This document shows positions 24,932 through 32,436 of a DNA stretch of 32,436 nt, piece after piece. The notes beneath the pieces were generated by a model. It saw nothing but the letters and a program-made list of their open reading frames with translations. It ran no database searches and had not been told where the DNA came from. The position numbers and the translations under genes were made by a program. This DNA comes from Vibrio penaeicida (GTDB lineage Bacteria; Pseudomonadota; Gammaproteobacteria; Enterobacterales; Vibrionaceae). Position 1 is the stretch's first letter. Each line of letters begins with the position of its first letter. The stretch covers positions 56,009-88,444 of the forward strand of contig NZ_BFAQ01000025.1 in the NCBI RefSeq assembly GCF_002933855.1, given 5' to 3'.

Positions 24932-26263
24932 ATGACGCTCAAAGAAATCTTAGATATCCGTAACGTACGCTACTTCTTAGTGTTTCGAATCAGCTACTTT
25001 GCACGCTTTTACTACCCTGTATTCACCCTACTCTATTTAGATTACGGCTTAACGCTCTCTCAATTCGCAATACTGAACGTGATATGGGCAGCGACCATTG
25101 TAATTTCTGAGGTCCCATCGGGCGCTTTTGCCGATACTTTAGGGCGCAAAAAGCTCGTCGTCTTGTCTTCTGTGGTGATGTTCGTTGAAATTGCTATGAT
25201 CGCCCTTGTACCCACGGGCAACCCTACGTTGGTCTTTGTTGTGTTTATGATCAACCGGGTATTGAGTGGTTTAGCCATGTCTTTGGCGAGTGGTGCGGAT
25301 GAAGCACTGGCTTACGACACCTTAAAAGCGCAAGGCAAGGAAGAAGTATGGCCGCAGGTGTTACAAACCCAGCTTCGTATCTCATCTGGTGTGGGTATTT
25401 TTGTTACCTTGCTGGGCGCCGCCATGTACGATGTGAATTTTATGGCGACCGTTTACCAATTTCTTGGATTCGCCGCGCCAGAAAATACCCAAGACATCAT
25501 GCGTATTCCCGTATTTGCCACTTTATTTGTCGCGATCATCGCCATTTATGCCGCGATAAACATGGAAGAAGACAACAACGTATTACCATCTCACAGCAGT
25601 AAATGGGCAACGACGGTCGCAAGCCTTAAACTGACAATCGATACCGGTAAGTGGGTTATTGCCACCCCCTACGTGCTGTTTATATTGCTCTATTACAGCT
25701 TGTTCGAGCATATCTCACGCATGTTTTTAACCATGAACAGCCAATACTATCGCGCCATCGATATCCCGATTATCTATTTCGGATTTATCGGCGCAGGGAT
25801 AAGTTTGCTGCAAATTCTGCTGGCGGGGCAAAGCCGACGATTAGCAGAAAGCATAGCGCCGAGAACCTTTCTATTGGTGATGGGTATCGCAACCACCGTT
25901 ACTTATTATTTGATCAGCCTCGGGTGGTCGATTTACGGAGTCATCCCCGTTCTGGTGCTGATTTTCATCAATATGACGATGAACATTTTCATTAGCTACC
26001 ACCTTAATAAAAAGACCGAATCGCACAACCGAGCCACGGTTCTGAGTTTTAAGGGATTGATGTTCAACCTAGGATACGGGTCGATAGGCATTCTTTACGC
26101 CTACTATTACAAACTCATATCCCAAAGCTACACGGAGCAAGAGATTGAACAACACCTCGATTTCTTAGCGTCCCTCTCTTCATTCTGCTACTACTTCGCA
26201 TTTTGGTTTGTCGTGATTAGCGGGTGGTTTTACGTTAAGAGTAGGAGGGTGGGGATTTTTTGA
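24932..26263 (+). CDS. MFS transporter
   Basis: A 443-residue inner-membrane protein with about 11-12 hydrophobic segments. The loop between segments 2 and 3 carries the MFS motif A as GAFADTLGRKK (64-74). A soluble loop around 210-230 (EEDNNVLPSHSSKW) separates the two halves. The Pro and Gly pattern resembles drug or small-molecule efflux proteins, but no substrate motif is evident. The ribosome binding site is weak (CAGAGAAC). It appears monocistronic, with an AT-rich region and no clear terminator after it. Confidence 0.9.
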   Translation: MTLKEILDIRNVRYFLVFRISYFARFYYPVFTLLYLDYGLTLSQFAILNVIWAATIVISEVPSGAFADTLGRKKLVVLSSVVMFVEIAMIALVPTGNPTLVFVVFMINRVLSGLAMSLASGADEALAYDTLKAQGKEEVWPQVLQTQLRISSGVGIFVTLLGAAMYDVNFMATVYQFLGFAAPENTQDIMRIPVFATLFVAIIAIYAAINMEEDNNVLPSHSSKWATTVASLKLTIDTGKWVIATPYVLFILLYYSLFEHISRMFLTMNSQYYRAIDIPIIYFGFIGAGISLLQILLAGQSRRLAESIAPRTFLLVMGIATTVTYYLISLGWSIYGVIPVLVLIFINMTMNIFISYHLNKKTESHNRATVLSFKGLMFNLGYGSIGILYAYYYKLISQSYTEQEIEQHLDFLASLSSFCYYFAFWFVVISGWFYVKSRRVGIF

Positions 26264-26844
26264 ATGGCGGGAAGTTGTATGAGGTTTCTAACATGTTTTT
26301 GCTAACTTAGCAGTCAATAGGTTTATTTTGTAAGAAAAATGTATTCATTGTTAATTTACCTGAGTTACATGCCATATAAATTCAGTACTGCTACACCCAA
26401 TCTACTTACAGGCATAAAAATCCCCTCACTTTTGAGAGAGAATATATTTAAGAAATATTAAAATAACTATGAACTGCTTTACTTTTATTAACGTGAAATC
26501 TGTAGATTAAATAAAATTCTAAATTTTACTTTTAAAATATAATAACAATCTAAGGGTGGAGTGAGTTTAGTATAAAAATAGTTACGCCCTTATAGAAAGC
26601 TTATAAGTACCTAAGAAATTTCGCTAGCGTAAATCCATTAAAAACTGCTGACAAACTTGAGACAAAGACGAATGCAGAGTTACTGCCCCATGTACGGGCT
26701 GATACTAAACCCTGAATTTAGCTCGCAACCTAAAATCATGATTCAAATCATAAAATCATGCAAAATATGCAACATGTTGTATTAATAAGATTACTTTAAT
26801 TATAATATATCGTCTCTTTTAAACTTCCTTTGGAATAGTCGAAC
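26264..26844. other. AT-rich non-coding region upstream of the SIR2/P-loop gene
   Basis: 581 bases with no gene that I can support; GC is visibly lower than in the MFS gene. Short open frames (for example about 37 codons from about 26671) have no ribosome binding site or recognisable motif. It contains repeated AAAATCATG near 26736-26760, an 11-base word (26349-26359) that recurs beyond the SIR2/P-loop gene, and the promoter candidate at 26777-26806. Confidence 0.6.
26777..26806 (+). promoter_or_regulatory. Candidate promoter of the SIR2/P-loop gene
   Basis: TTGTAT (26777-26782) and TATAAT (26801-26806, a perfect -10) are 18 bases apart, about 40 bases before the start codon. In such AT-rich DNA a match of this quality can occur by chance. 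Confidence 0.5.
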
Positions 26845-29304
26845 ATGTTAGATAATTTGGACAGAACTAAGTTGAGCTATGCCCCAATCGATTTACATTT
26901 ATTGAAGAGAAGAATTGCTTCAGGTAATGCAATTGTTTTTACTGGAGCTGGGTTTTCGACAGACACTACCAATGTTCTGGGTGAAACACCTCCTCTTGCG
27001 AAAAAACTTGCGAGAGAGCTAAGTAATTTGGCTAAACTAGATGAAATATCCGAAGAACTGATGTTTGCGTCTGAAGTCGCACTTGAGTTTAATGATCATG
27101 ATACTATTTTGGAGCTATTAAAGGATAATTACACCCTTCGAAGTGTTTCGTCATTCCATGAAAACATTTGTAAACTGCCTTGGAAACGTTTTTATACAAC
27201 TAACTACGATAATTCGATTGAGTTGGCAAGCTTAAATGTTTCGAAGCGTATCGAGTCAATAAATATTTCCTCAAATCCAGCAGATTACATAAAAAAGTCT
27301 AATGTTTGCCTCCACCTCAACGGGAAAGTAGAAGGCAGTATTTCTGAAGATCTTCAGTCTAAAATTAAGTTGTCAGATGCATCTTACCTCTCTGCTGATA
27401 GCTTCGTTAACTCTAAATGGTATTTTCACTTTAAGAGAGACCTCGAGAGGTCGAGCGCTATCGTATTTTTAGGTTATTCAATGTATGACATCGATGTAAA
27501 GAAGATACTGTTTGAAAATCCAGAGTTTGCAGAGAAAACTTACTTCGTAGTGAGGGATGGAGCGACCTTCCAAGATACGTTTATGATTAAGCGATTTGGT
27601 CATATTCTACCTATAGGTGTAAAAAACTTTGGCAAACTTGTAGAAAACCTAGAACTCATTGAAAGGACAGAAGAATTTAATCCTAAATCGCTGATCAAGT
27701 ATGAGATTTTTAACGACACGGTAGACATTCGTGACTCAGATAGTGAAAAATTCCTGCTATTTGGATCTTACAATAAGGAGCTTCTCCAGAGCTCGCTAAT
27801 CGAAAACAACAATGTTCCTTTCGCTGCCAAAAGAACCCATATCACAGATTGCATCTCACATATAAACTTAGGTCATAATCTTATAATCCAAGGTGATCTT
27901 GGTAATGGCAAGTCTATCTTTTTGGAATCTTTGGCATTTGAATTAACTATTAACGGGCATATTGTTTATTACATAGAAGATAACGATAGTGACTATATCC
28001 AAGATATAGAATATATTGAGTCAACAAACGAGAAATGTATCTTAATCGTAGATGATTTTTCTAATTACTTACCTCTTTTAGAATATGTAAAGCAAGCAGA
28101 CCCTCAGAATATCCAGTTGGTTTTGAGTGAGCGTAATGTGTCTTATCTAAGTGAAGTTCAAGGTATAAATGTTGAATTCCTCGAAATTAATATTGATATT
28201 CTTACTAGCGATGAGATAGAAAGACTAATAGAAGTGGTCGATAATCTAGGTGCTTGGAATTCGTTTTCTTCTCTTAGTAATGAAAAGAAAATTCAGACAG
28301 TTAAGTCCAAATACAACTCTCAACTATCCTCGCTATTGCTTGGATTGTTAGATAGCCCAAATATCAAACAAAAAATCAAAAAACAAACCGATGCTTTGTA
28401 TCAAGTAGAAGCATATAAAAAGACAGTTTTTGCTATTTGTTTATGTGAAGTAGTTAATGCGACTCCTACTGCAAGCCTTATATCTGAACTTATCGATAAT
28501 AATGAGATTTATAACACTGGGCTTAGGAGGTCTGAGGAATTTAAGACGTTATTTAGGATTGAAAACAACGTTGTACGCTCTAAATCTAGCTTGTTAGCCT
28601 TGTCTTTACTAAACAATACATTCGGTGAAACATATATCATGGATGAATTACTAGCAGTGGCAAAAAGGCTTGATTCGAAGAAAAATCAAGGGAACGGATT
28701 TGACAAGATAATGACCTCAATCTTGAGATTTAGGTTCGTCGAAATGATCTTACCTCAGAAGAAAAGCGTTCTTAATCGATATTATGAGCGTATAAAAATA
28801 GACTGTAGCTGGTTAATGAAAAGTCCGCATTACTGGGTACAATACGCAATGTGCCGATTAGCATATAATGACTACAAGAAAGCGCAGGATTATCTTACAA
28901 CAGCTTACGAACAAGCTCGTAACAAGAACAAGAATTATTACACAGACAATATAGATACTCAGCAAGCAAGGCTATACCTGAACCAAGCATTAAACGTGAA
29001 TGATTCTCTTCAATCTTATAAATACTTCGATGATGCTCATAAATTGCTATCCTCATTACCTAATGATGGGCGAAAGTTTAGACAAGCACTGTTATATCAG
29101 GATATCTTCGATAAAAAGTATTCTAAGTATTCAGAGAAGTTTAAAGTCGCATTTGAACATGCAACTCGTAGAATCCTTGAGCAAGCAAGTAACGGTGATT
29201 TGGATCCTCGAATTATACATCATGCAAGACAAATGAAGTTTATTACACAAGCTAAAGACGCTCTAGAATCTGTACTGAAAGCAATTTTAGAAAATAGAAA
29301 GTAG
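26845..29304 (+). CDS. SIR2-like / P-loop NTPase fusion, candidate anti-phage defence protein
   Basis: An 819-residue cytoplasmic protein. Residues about 15-265 are a SIR2-like NAD-binding domain: GAGFS (34-38), TTNYD (118-122, with Asn120 and Asp122), a His157 in LHLNG, and the LGYSMYDID motif (209-217) typical of the SIR2_2 group. Residues about 300-450 are a P-loop domain with Walker A GDLGNGKS (350-357), Walker B CILIVDD (398-404) and a sensor-like LVLSER (425-430). The rest is helical, with a TPR-like pair around 673-694. This layout matches SIR2-STAND proteins (Avs5-type), which sense a phage component through the C-terminus and deplete NAD. The gene is a single AT-rich unit with weak ribosome binding (GGAA). 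Defence function is inferred; a housekeeping NADase is less likely. Confidence 0.85.
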   Translation: MLDNLDRTKLSYAPIDLHLLKRRIASGNAIVFTGAGFSTDTTNVLGETPPLAKKLARELSNLAKLDEISEELMFASEVALEFNDHDTILELLKDNYTLRSVSSFHENICKLPWKRFYTTNYDNSIELASLNVSKRIESINISSNPADYIKKSNVCLHLNGKVEGSISEDLQSKIKLSDASYLSADSFVNSKWYFHFKRDLERSSAIVFLGYSMYDIDVKKILFENPEFAEKTYFVVRDGATFQDTFMIKRFGHILPIGVKNFGKLVENLELIERTEEFNPKSLIKYEIFNDTVDIRDSDSEKFLLFGSYNKELLQSSLIENNNVPFAAKRTHITDCISHINLGHNLIIQGDLGNGKSIFLESLAFELTINGHIVYYIEDNDSDYIQDIEYIESTNEKCILIVDDFSNYLPLLEYVKQADPQNIQLVLSERNVSYLSEVQGINVEFLEINIDILTSDEIERLIEVVDNLGAWNSFSSLSNEKKIQTVKSKYNSQLSSLLLGLLDSPNIKQKIKKQTDALYQVEAYKKTVFAICLCEVVNATPTASLISELIDNNEIYNTGLRRSEEFKTLFRIENNVVRSKSSLLALSLLNNTFGETYIMDELLAVAKRLDSKKNQGNGFDKIMTSILRFRFVEMILPQKKSVLNRYYERIKIDCSWLMKSPHYWVQYAMCRLAYNDYKKAQDYLTTAYEQARNKNKNYYTDNIDTQQARLYLNQALNVNDSLQSYKYFDDAHKLLSSLPNDGRKFRQALLYQDIFDKKYSKYSEKFKVAFEHATRRILEQASNGDLDPRIIHHARQMKFITQAKDALESVLKAILENRK

Positions 29305-29402
29305 CTTCTAACAATCAAAACTTTTGACCTTAGACTACATCATGGGTGTACGTAAATAAAATTAAAAAGATAATTAACCATTAATAATCTATATTAACAT
29401 GG

Positions 29403-29434
29403 GCTTTTGCTCTACATGATAATAGGGCAAAAGC
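29403..29434 (+). terminator. Hairpin downstream of the SIR2/P-loop gene, possible terminator
   Basis: GCTTTTGC (29403-29410) pairs with GCAAAAGC (29427-29434) around a 16-base loop. No T-run follows, so intrinsic termination is doubtful. Confidence 0.4.
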
Positions 29435-29589
29435 GAGCTGTAGATAAAACGTACTAATCACCCCAAAACTCTACTATCTCATCTTTGATCAACACATATA
29501 CAGTATCTTATTAACCTATTTAGCCATAACGACAAAAATCGCAGACAATAGACCACTAATTAGGTGGGTTACTATTAAGTGTTAATTTA

Positions 29590-29623
29590 CAAACAAAACC
29601 ATACTGATAATCAGTAGAAGGTT
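29590..29623 (-). terminator. Probable terminator of the acyltransferase gene
   Basis: On the minus strand, arms AACC-TACTG and CAGTA-GGTT (29597-29623) with a small internal loop are followed by TTTTGTTTG. It starts ten bases after the acyltransferase stop codon. Confidence 0.65.
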
Positions 29624-29632
29624 AAAAACTTC

Positions 29633-30715
29633 CTACACTGTCTCAACCGCTTTCCGGCTTTTCCCTTCATCAGGTATACGCAAAAGCCTTAGCATTGCCG
29701 TTTTAAATACCGGAGCCAGTCTGCGCTCTACTTGTGTATGAATGATATAAGCTGCCACCAACATGAGCGCAATGGTCGAAGTGACTAAAACAACAGGATC
29801 AACGGAATCCCCAAAATGATTGAAGATGATGTAGCCGATGTTTTGGTGTACTAGGTAAATCGGGTAAGTCAGCACGCCTAGGTAGTACAGCCACTTTTGT
29901 CTGAGCATGTTTTCTTTACAGAAGGCGGTAACACAGAACAACATAAAGAAGGCGATGTTAAGAATGGCAATGACCGTGGTGTTGAATGTGATAGAGAACC
30001 AGCCAGACATTAACTCACCAAACAATGTCGATTGCTTAACCATGTAAACAAGCGACAGTGCCAGAAGTAGCAATTTAAAGGTGGACGCGCCATCACGGCG
30101 AATATAGTAGAACACCCCTCCGGCGGCAAAATACCCGCTCCAGTGCGGAAAAATAGACACCCACATGTTCATTTCTTTAGCCCAAGGGTGGAATAGTGTG
30201 GCGGTTGATACAATGAGCACTAAGGCAATCACATGCAGGAAATACTTCATCATTCTAAAAAGCAGCATACCAAAGACGAGTAAGTAAAATTTCACTTCAA
30301 GAAACAGAGTCCAATATGCCCCATCGACAGGCATATGCCCGAACCAGTGATTCACCATGGTTAAGTTCGCTAGGAACTGTGCACCGTCGACCGTGAATTT
30401 GGGAGCACCAAAATACACAGTAACAATACTGGTCAGAACTAATGCGACCCAGTAAGCAGGAAAAAGGCGAGAAAAACGGGATGCCACAAACTTTCGAGCA
30501 CTGCCCCCTTCTACGCTCATAAAAATAACAAAGCCACTAATCACAAAAAAGAAATTGATGCCCATATAGGCGTAACGGCTCCAAATTCGAGTATTTTCTA
30601 GATCAATAACAGGGGCATGACCCGCCATATGCGCAGAATAGGTATAGTGAAAAATCACAACAAAAATGGCTGACAAAAACCTGAGCAAATCTATTTCGTA
30701 AAATCTTGTCTTCAT
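29633..30715 (-). CDS. Acyltransferase-3 family membrane protein (OafA-like)
   Basis: A 360-residue integral membrane protein with about ten hydrophobic segments. It has the family pattern: EIDLLRFLSAIFVVIFHY near the start, with Arg12 and His23 as the conserved catalytic-region residues, then FFVISGFVIF and RFSRLFPAYW. These enzymes move acyl (usually acetyl) groups from the cytoplasmic side onto sugars of O-antigen, capsule or other glycans. There is no fused SGNH domain. The ribosome binding site is weak. It is divergent from the LbH acetyltransferase across 567 bases, so both may modify surface carbohydrate, though this is inference. Confidence 0.92.
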   Translation of the reverse strand: MKTRFYEIDLLRFLSAIFVVIFHYTYSAHMAGHAPVIDLENTRIWSRYAYMGINFFFVISGFVIFMSVEGGSARKFVASRFSRLFPAYWVALVLTSIVTVYFGAPKFTVDGAQFLANLTMVNHWFGHMPVDGAYWTLFLEVKFYLLVFGMLLFRMMKYFLHVIALVLIVSTATLFHPWAKEMNMWVSIFPHWSGYFAAGGVFYYIRRDGASTFKLLLLALSLVYMVKQSTLFGELMSGWFSITFNTTVIAILNIAFFMLFCVTAFCKENMLRQKWLYYLGVLTYPIYLVHQNIGYIIFNHFGDSVDPVVLVTSTIALMLVAAYIIHTQVERRLAPVFKTAMLRLLRIPDEGKSRKAVETV

Positions 30716-31282
30716 ATTTAATTGTCCATAAAGTCAAATAAAACCTTTCGATCCCAGTGTATTATTACCCGTTCATTGCTTATAACTAGGGGGCAAATTT
30801 TAGATAAGAAAAGTAATATCAAGCAGCACACCAACACCACTTAACATACTGTTATAATTAATTTTTATTATTTAAAACACGAACCACAATCTTACATGGC
30901 TTTTTGCATTCTATATCTCATTCGTTATTCATTATGTGCTCACACTCATAAAATAAAGTATTTTCATAAGGTATCTCACTCAATATTTATTGATAATAAA
31001 TTGAAACTAAATAATCCTTAATAAAACTTAAATTAAAAAATAACACATCGATATATTTTGATATTAAAATGTTAAAAATATTTATCGTAATAATTGAATA
31101 AACTATCGGTCGAATATTTAGAAATATGTGGATAGTTTAAAAATGGAATTCAGACGCGTGAAAGTTGCCTCTTGCCGAGGAACTGCGCGAAGTTAACTGC
31201 CTCAAACAACCCGATGAATAGATAGCATTGCTAGTGATACACTATTACCTTGTAAACCGATAGGTAACAAGTAGAGGGCAAG
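30716..31282. other. Very AT-rich divergent intergenic region
   Basis: 567 bases with no gene that I can support. The middle (about 30830-31140) is nearly all A and T with long A/T tracts, the sort of DNA bound by H-NS-type silencers. The last 140 bases return to average composition and must hold the promoter of the acetyltransferase gene; I did not find a convincing -35/-10 pair. Confidence 0.6.
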
Positions 31283-31855
31283 ATGACTGAATTTGAAAAG
31301 ATGCTCGCAGGTAAAGACTTTGACGGTGGCTCAGACAGTATCGAACGTATCCGCCAGAATGCGTCTGACTTGGTGCAAGCCATTAACCAGAATACGGATG
31401 GTGTTCAGCGCAGTGAGTTGTTTCAACAACTGATGGGCGGTATCCCTGATTCGAGTTTAATCCGCTCTCCTTTCTATTGTGAATTCGGTAAAACAATCTC
31501 GATTGGCGAAAAGACCTTCATTAATATGAATGTGACTATGCTGGATGGGGCTAAAATTACGATTGGTAATAATGTATTGATTGGTCCGAATACGCAGCTT
31601 TACTGTGCTAGCCATGACCTGAATTACCTTGCGCGTCGTAACTGGGAAACCTCCTGTGCTCCTATAAACATAGAGGACGACGTGTGGATTGGCGGTAATG
31701 TTGTGATCAACCAAGGTGTGACAATAGGTGCGCGATCTGTAATCGCAGCCAACTCAGTCGTGAATAGCGATGTACCGCCAGATTCACTGTATGGTGGAAC
31801 ACCTGCCAAGTTAATCAGAAAAATTCATGAAAATGGTGAAGATATAAGCCGTTAA
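31283..31855 (+). CDS. Sugar O-acetyltransferase (Maa/LacA type, left-handed beta helix)
   Basis: A 190-residue acetyltransferase. Residues about 4-57 match the N-terminal maltose-acetyltransferase helix domain. From about 70 the hexapeptide repeats of the left-handed beta helix run (ISIGEKTFI, ITIGNNVLIG, VWIGGNVVINQGVTIGARSVIAA). His111 in CASHD is the likely catalytic base. YGGTPAKLIRKI near the end is the usual closing motif. It acetylates maltose, glucose or galactoside-type sugars with acetyl-CoA in the cytoplasm. AGAGGG lies just before the ATG. A weak hairpin follows (31862-31883). Confidence 0.93.
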   Translation: MTEFEKMLAGKDFDGGSDSIERIRQNASDLVQAINQNTDGVQRSELFQQLMGGIPDSSLIRSPFYCEFGKTISIGEKTFINMNVTMLDGAKITIGNNVLIGPNTQLYCASHDLNYLARRNWETSCAPINIEDDVWIGGNVVINQGVTIGARSVIAANSVVNSDVPPDSLYGGTPAKLIRKIHENGEDISR

Positions 31856-32436
31856 TAGACGTTAGAAGAGGAGGATTTTCTAACATTCTAGCGATGCTCC
31901 TCAAAGCTACACCGCCGAATACACGAGAACAGCCTATCGCAATACTGTATCTCGCATTTCAAATACTCAGCCACCAACTGCTTTCAACTGCTACCCGACC
32001 TCGACAACGTGTACCGCGCCCCCGCAATATAGCATTCTATTTGAGAGAATAATGGCTTTAACAGTTTGGCATCTCATATCGACATGAAATGCGTATTTAT
32101 AGCGCTCTCTAATATTCTGAATCACGATCAAAAATAATATTCTCGGATGCAAGAAAATACAGTATCACACTCCAAATAATAACAGTACTGAACACGGAAT
32201 AATATTTAACCTAAAGGGTCTTTTTTCCTTAAATAAATATTCAACAAATTAACGAAAATCGATAATTTGCTATCAAAAATACCGCTATGTTCATTAAAAA
32301 CCTTCATCCCTGTTGAATTATTATTCTTTTAAATATTTAAAAAATAAACCATTCTCTTTATTGAGACAGTATTTTTTCAACAAAAAATAACTCGAATAAA
32401 AATCACAAAATAAACATTAATAACGGAACATTATAA
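31856..32436. other. Non-coding, increasingly AT-rich end of window
   Basis: 581 bases in which I see no gene on either strand. After about 32130 the DNA is mostly A/T tracts, similar to the region before the acetyltransferase. It may be the upstream region of a gene beyond the window. Confidence 0.55.
31862..31883 (+). repeat. Small inverted repeat after the acetyltransferase gene
   Basis: TTAGAA (31862-31867) and TTCTAA (31878-31883) flank a ten-base loop; no T-run follows. Possible weak terminator. Confidence 0.35.

Larger units (their letters stand above)
29305..29632. other. AT-rich intergenic region downstream of the SIR2/P-loop gene
   Basis: 328 bases between convergent genes, no coding signal. 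It holds two hairpins (29403-29434 and 29597-29623) and the 11-base word TGTTAATTTAC (29580-29590), which also occurs at 26349-26359 on the other side of the gene. Confidence 0.6.

Noticed and set aside
26671..26784. Short open frame upstream of the SIR2/P-loop gene as a small partner gene
   Set aside because: About 37 codons, no ribosome binding site, no recognisable motif, and it runs through the repeat and promoter region.
30830..31140. AT-rich tracts as a CRISPR leader, replication origin or prophage end
   Set aside because: No regularly spaced repeats, DnaA-box cluster, integrase or phage genes are visible.

Overview
The window looks like a chromosomal segment of a marine gammaproteobacterium, most likely in or near the Vibrionaceae. 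The main reasons are a GlpR repressor almost collinear with the E. coli protein (252 residues), a HexR-type RpiR regulator, the MCP and prolyl oligopeptidase types, and moderate GC content. Species-level placement is not possible from the sequence alone. No rRNA, tRNA, CRISPR array or transposase was seen.

Layout. 1-8.6 kb: the 3' end of a TPR protein resembling the C-terminal half of AAA/class III cyclase-TPR proteins; a small protein with a stefin (cystatin)-like N-terminus; an FAD-dependent amine-oxidase-like oxidoreductase; a chemoreceptor with a duplicated sensor; and a prolyl oligopeptidase. All but the first are on the minus strand and mostly single-gene units with clear terminators. 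8.7-20.7 kb: a divergent carbohydrate locus. The minus-strand operon has five tightly overlapping genes: cupin-type phosphoglucose isomerase, AroE-like dehydrogenase, D-2-hydroxyacid dehydrogenase, UlaG-like metallo-hydrolase and RpiR/HexR-type regulator. The plus-strand operon encodes a complete family-1 ABC sugar importer (two permeases, binding protein, MalK-like ATPase) followed by an FGGY kinase and, after a gap, a HAD phosphatase/mutase. Each of the two divergent promoters carries an inverted repeat over its -10 region, consistent with control by the operon's own RpiR regulator. 20.9-26.3 kb: a GNAT acetyltransferase, glpR, an AraC regulator-ribokinase pair, a secreted YHS-domain protein and an MFS transporter.

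26.3-32.4 kb: a visibly AT-rich accessory stretch. It carries one 819-residue protein combining an N-terminal SIR2-like NADase domain, a central P-loop (STAND/AAA-like) domain and a helical C-terminus, the architecture of Avs5/SIR2-STAND anti-phage proteins. It also has a membrane acyltransferase-3 protein and a left-handed beta-helix sugar O-acetyltransferase, separated by long AT-rich non-coding DNA.

The two most interesting objects are the divergent sugar locus, whose enzyme combination I cannot match to a described pathway, and the SIR2/P-loop protein as a candidate single-gene defence system. Functions are inferred from motifs read by eye; no database search was run.
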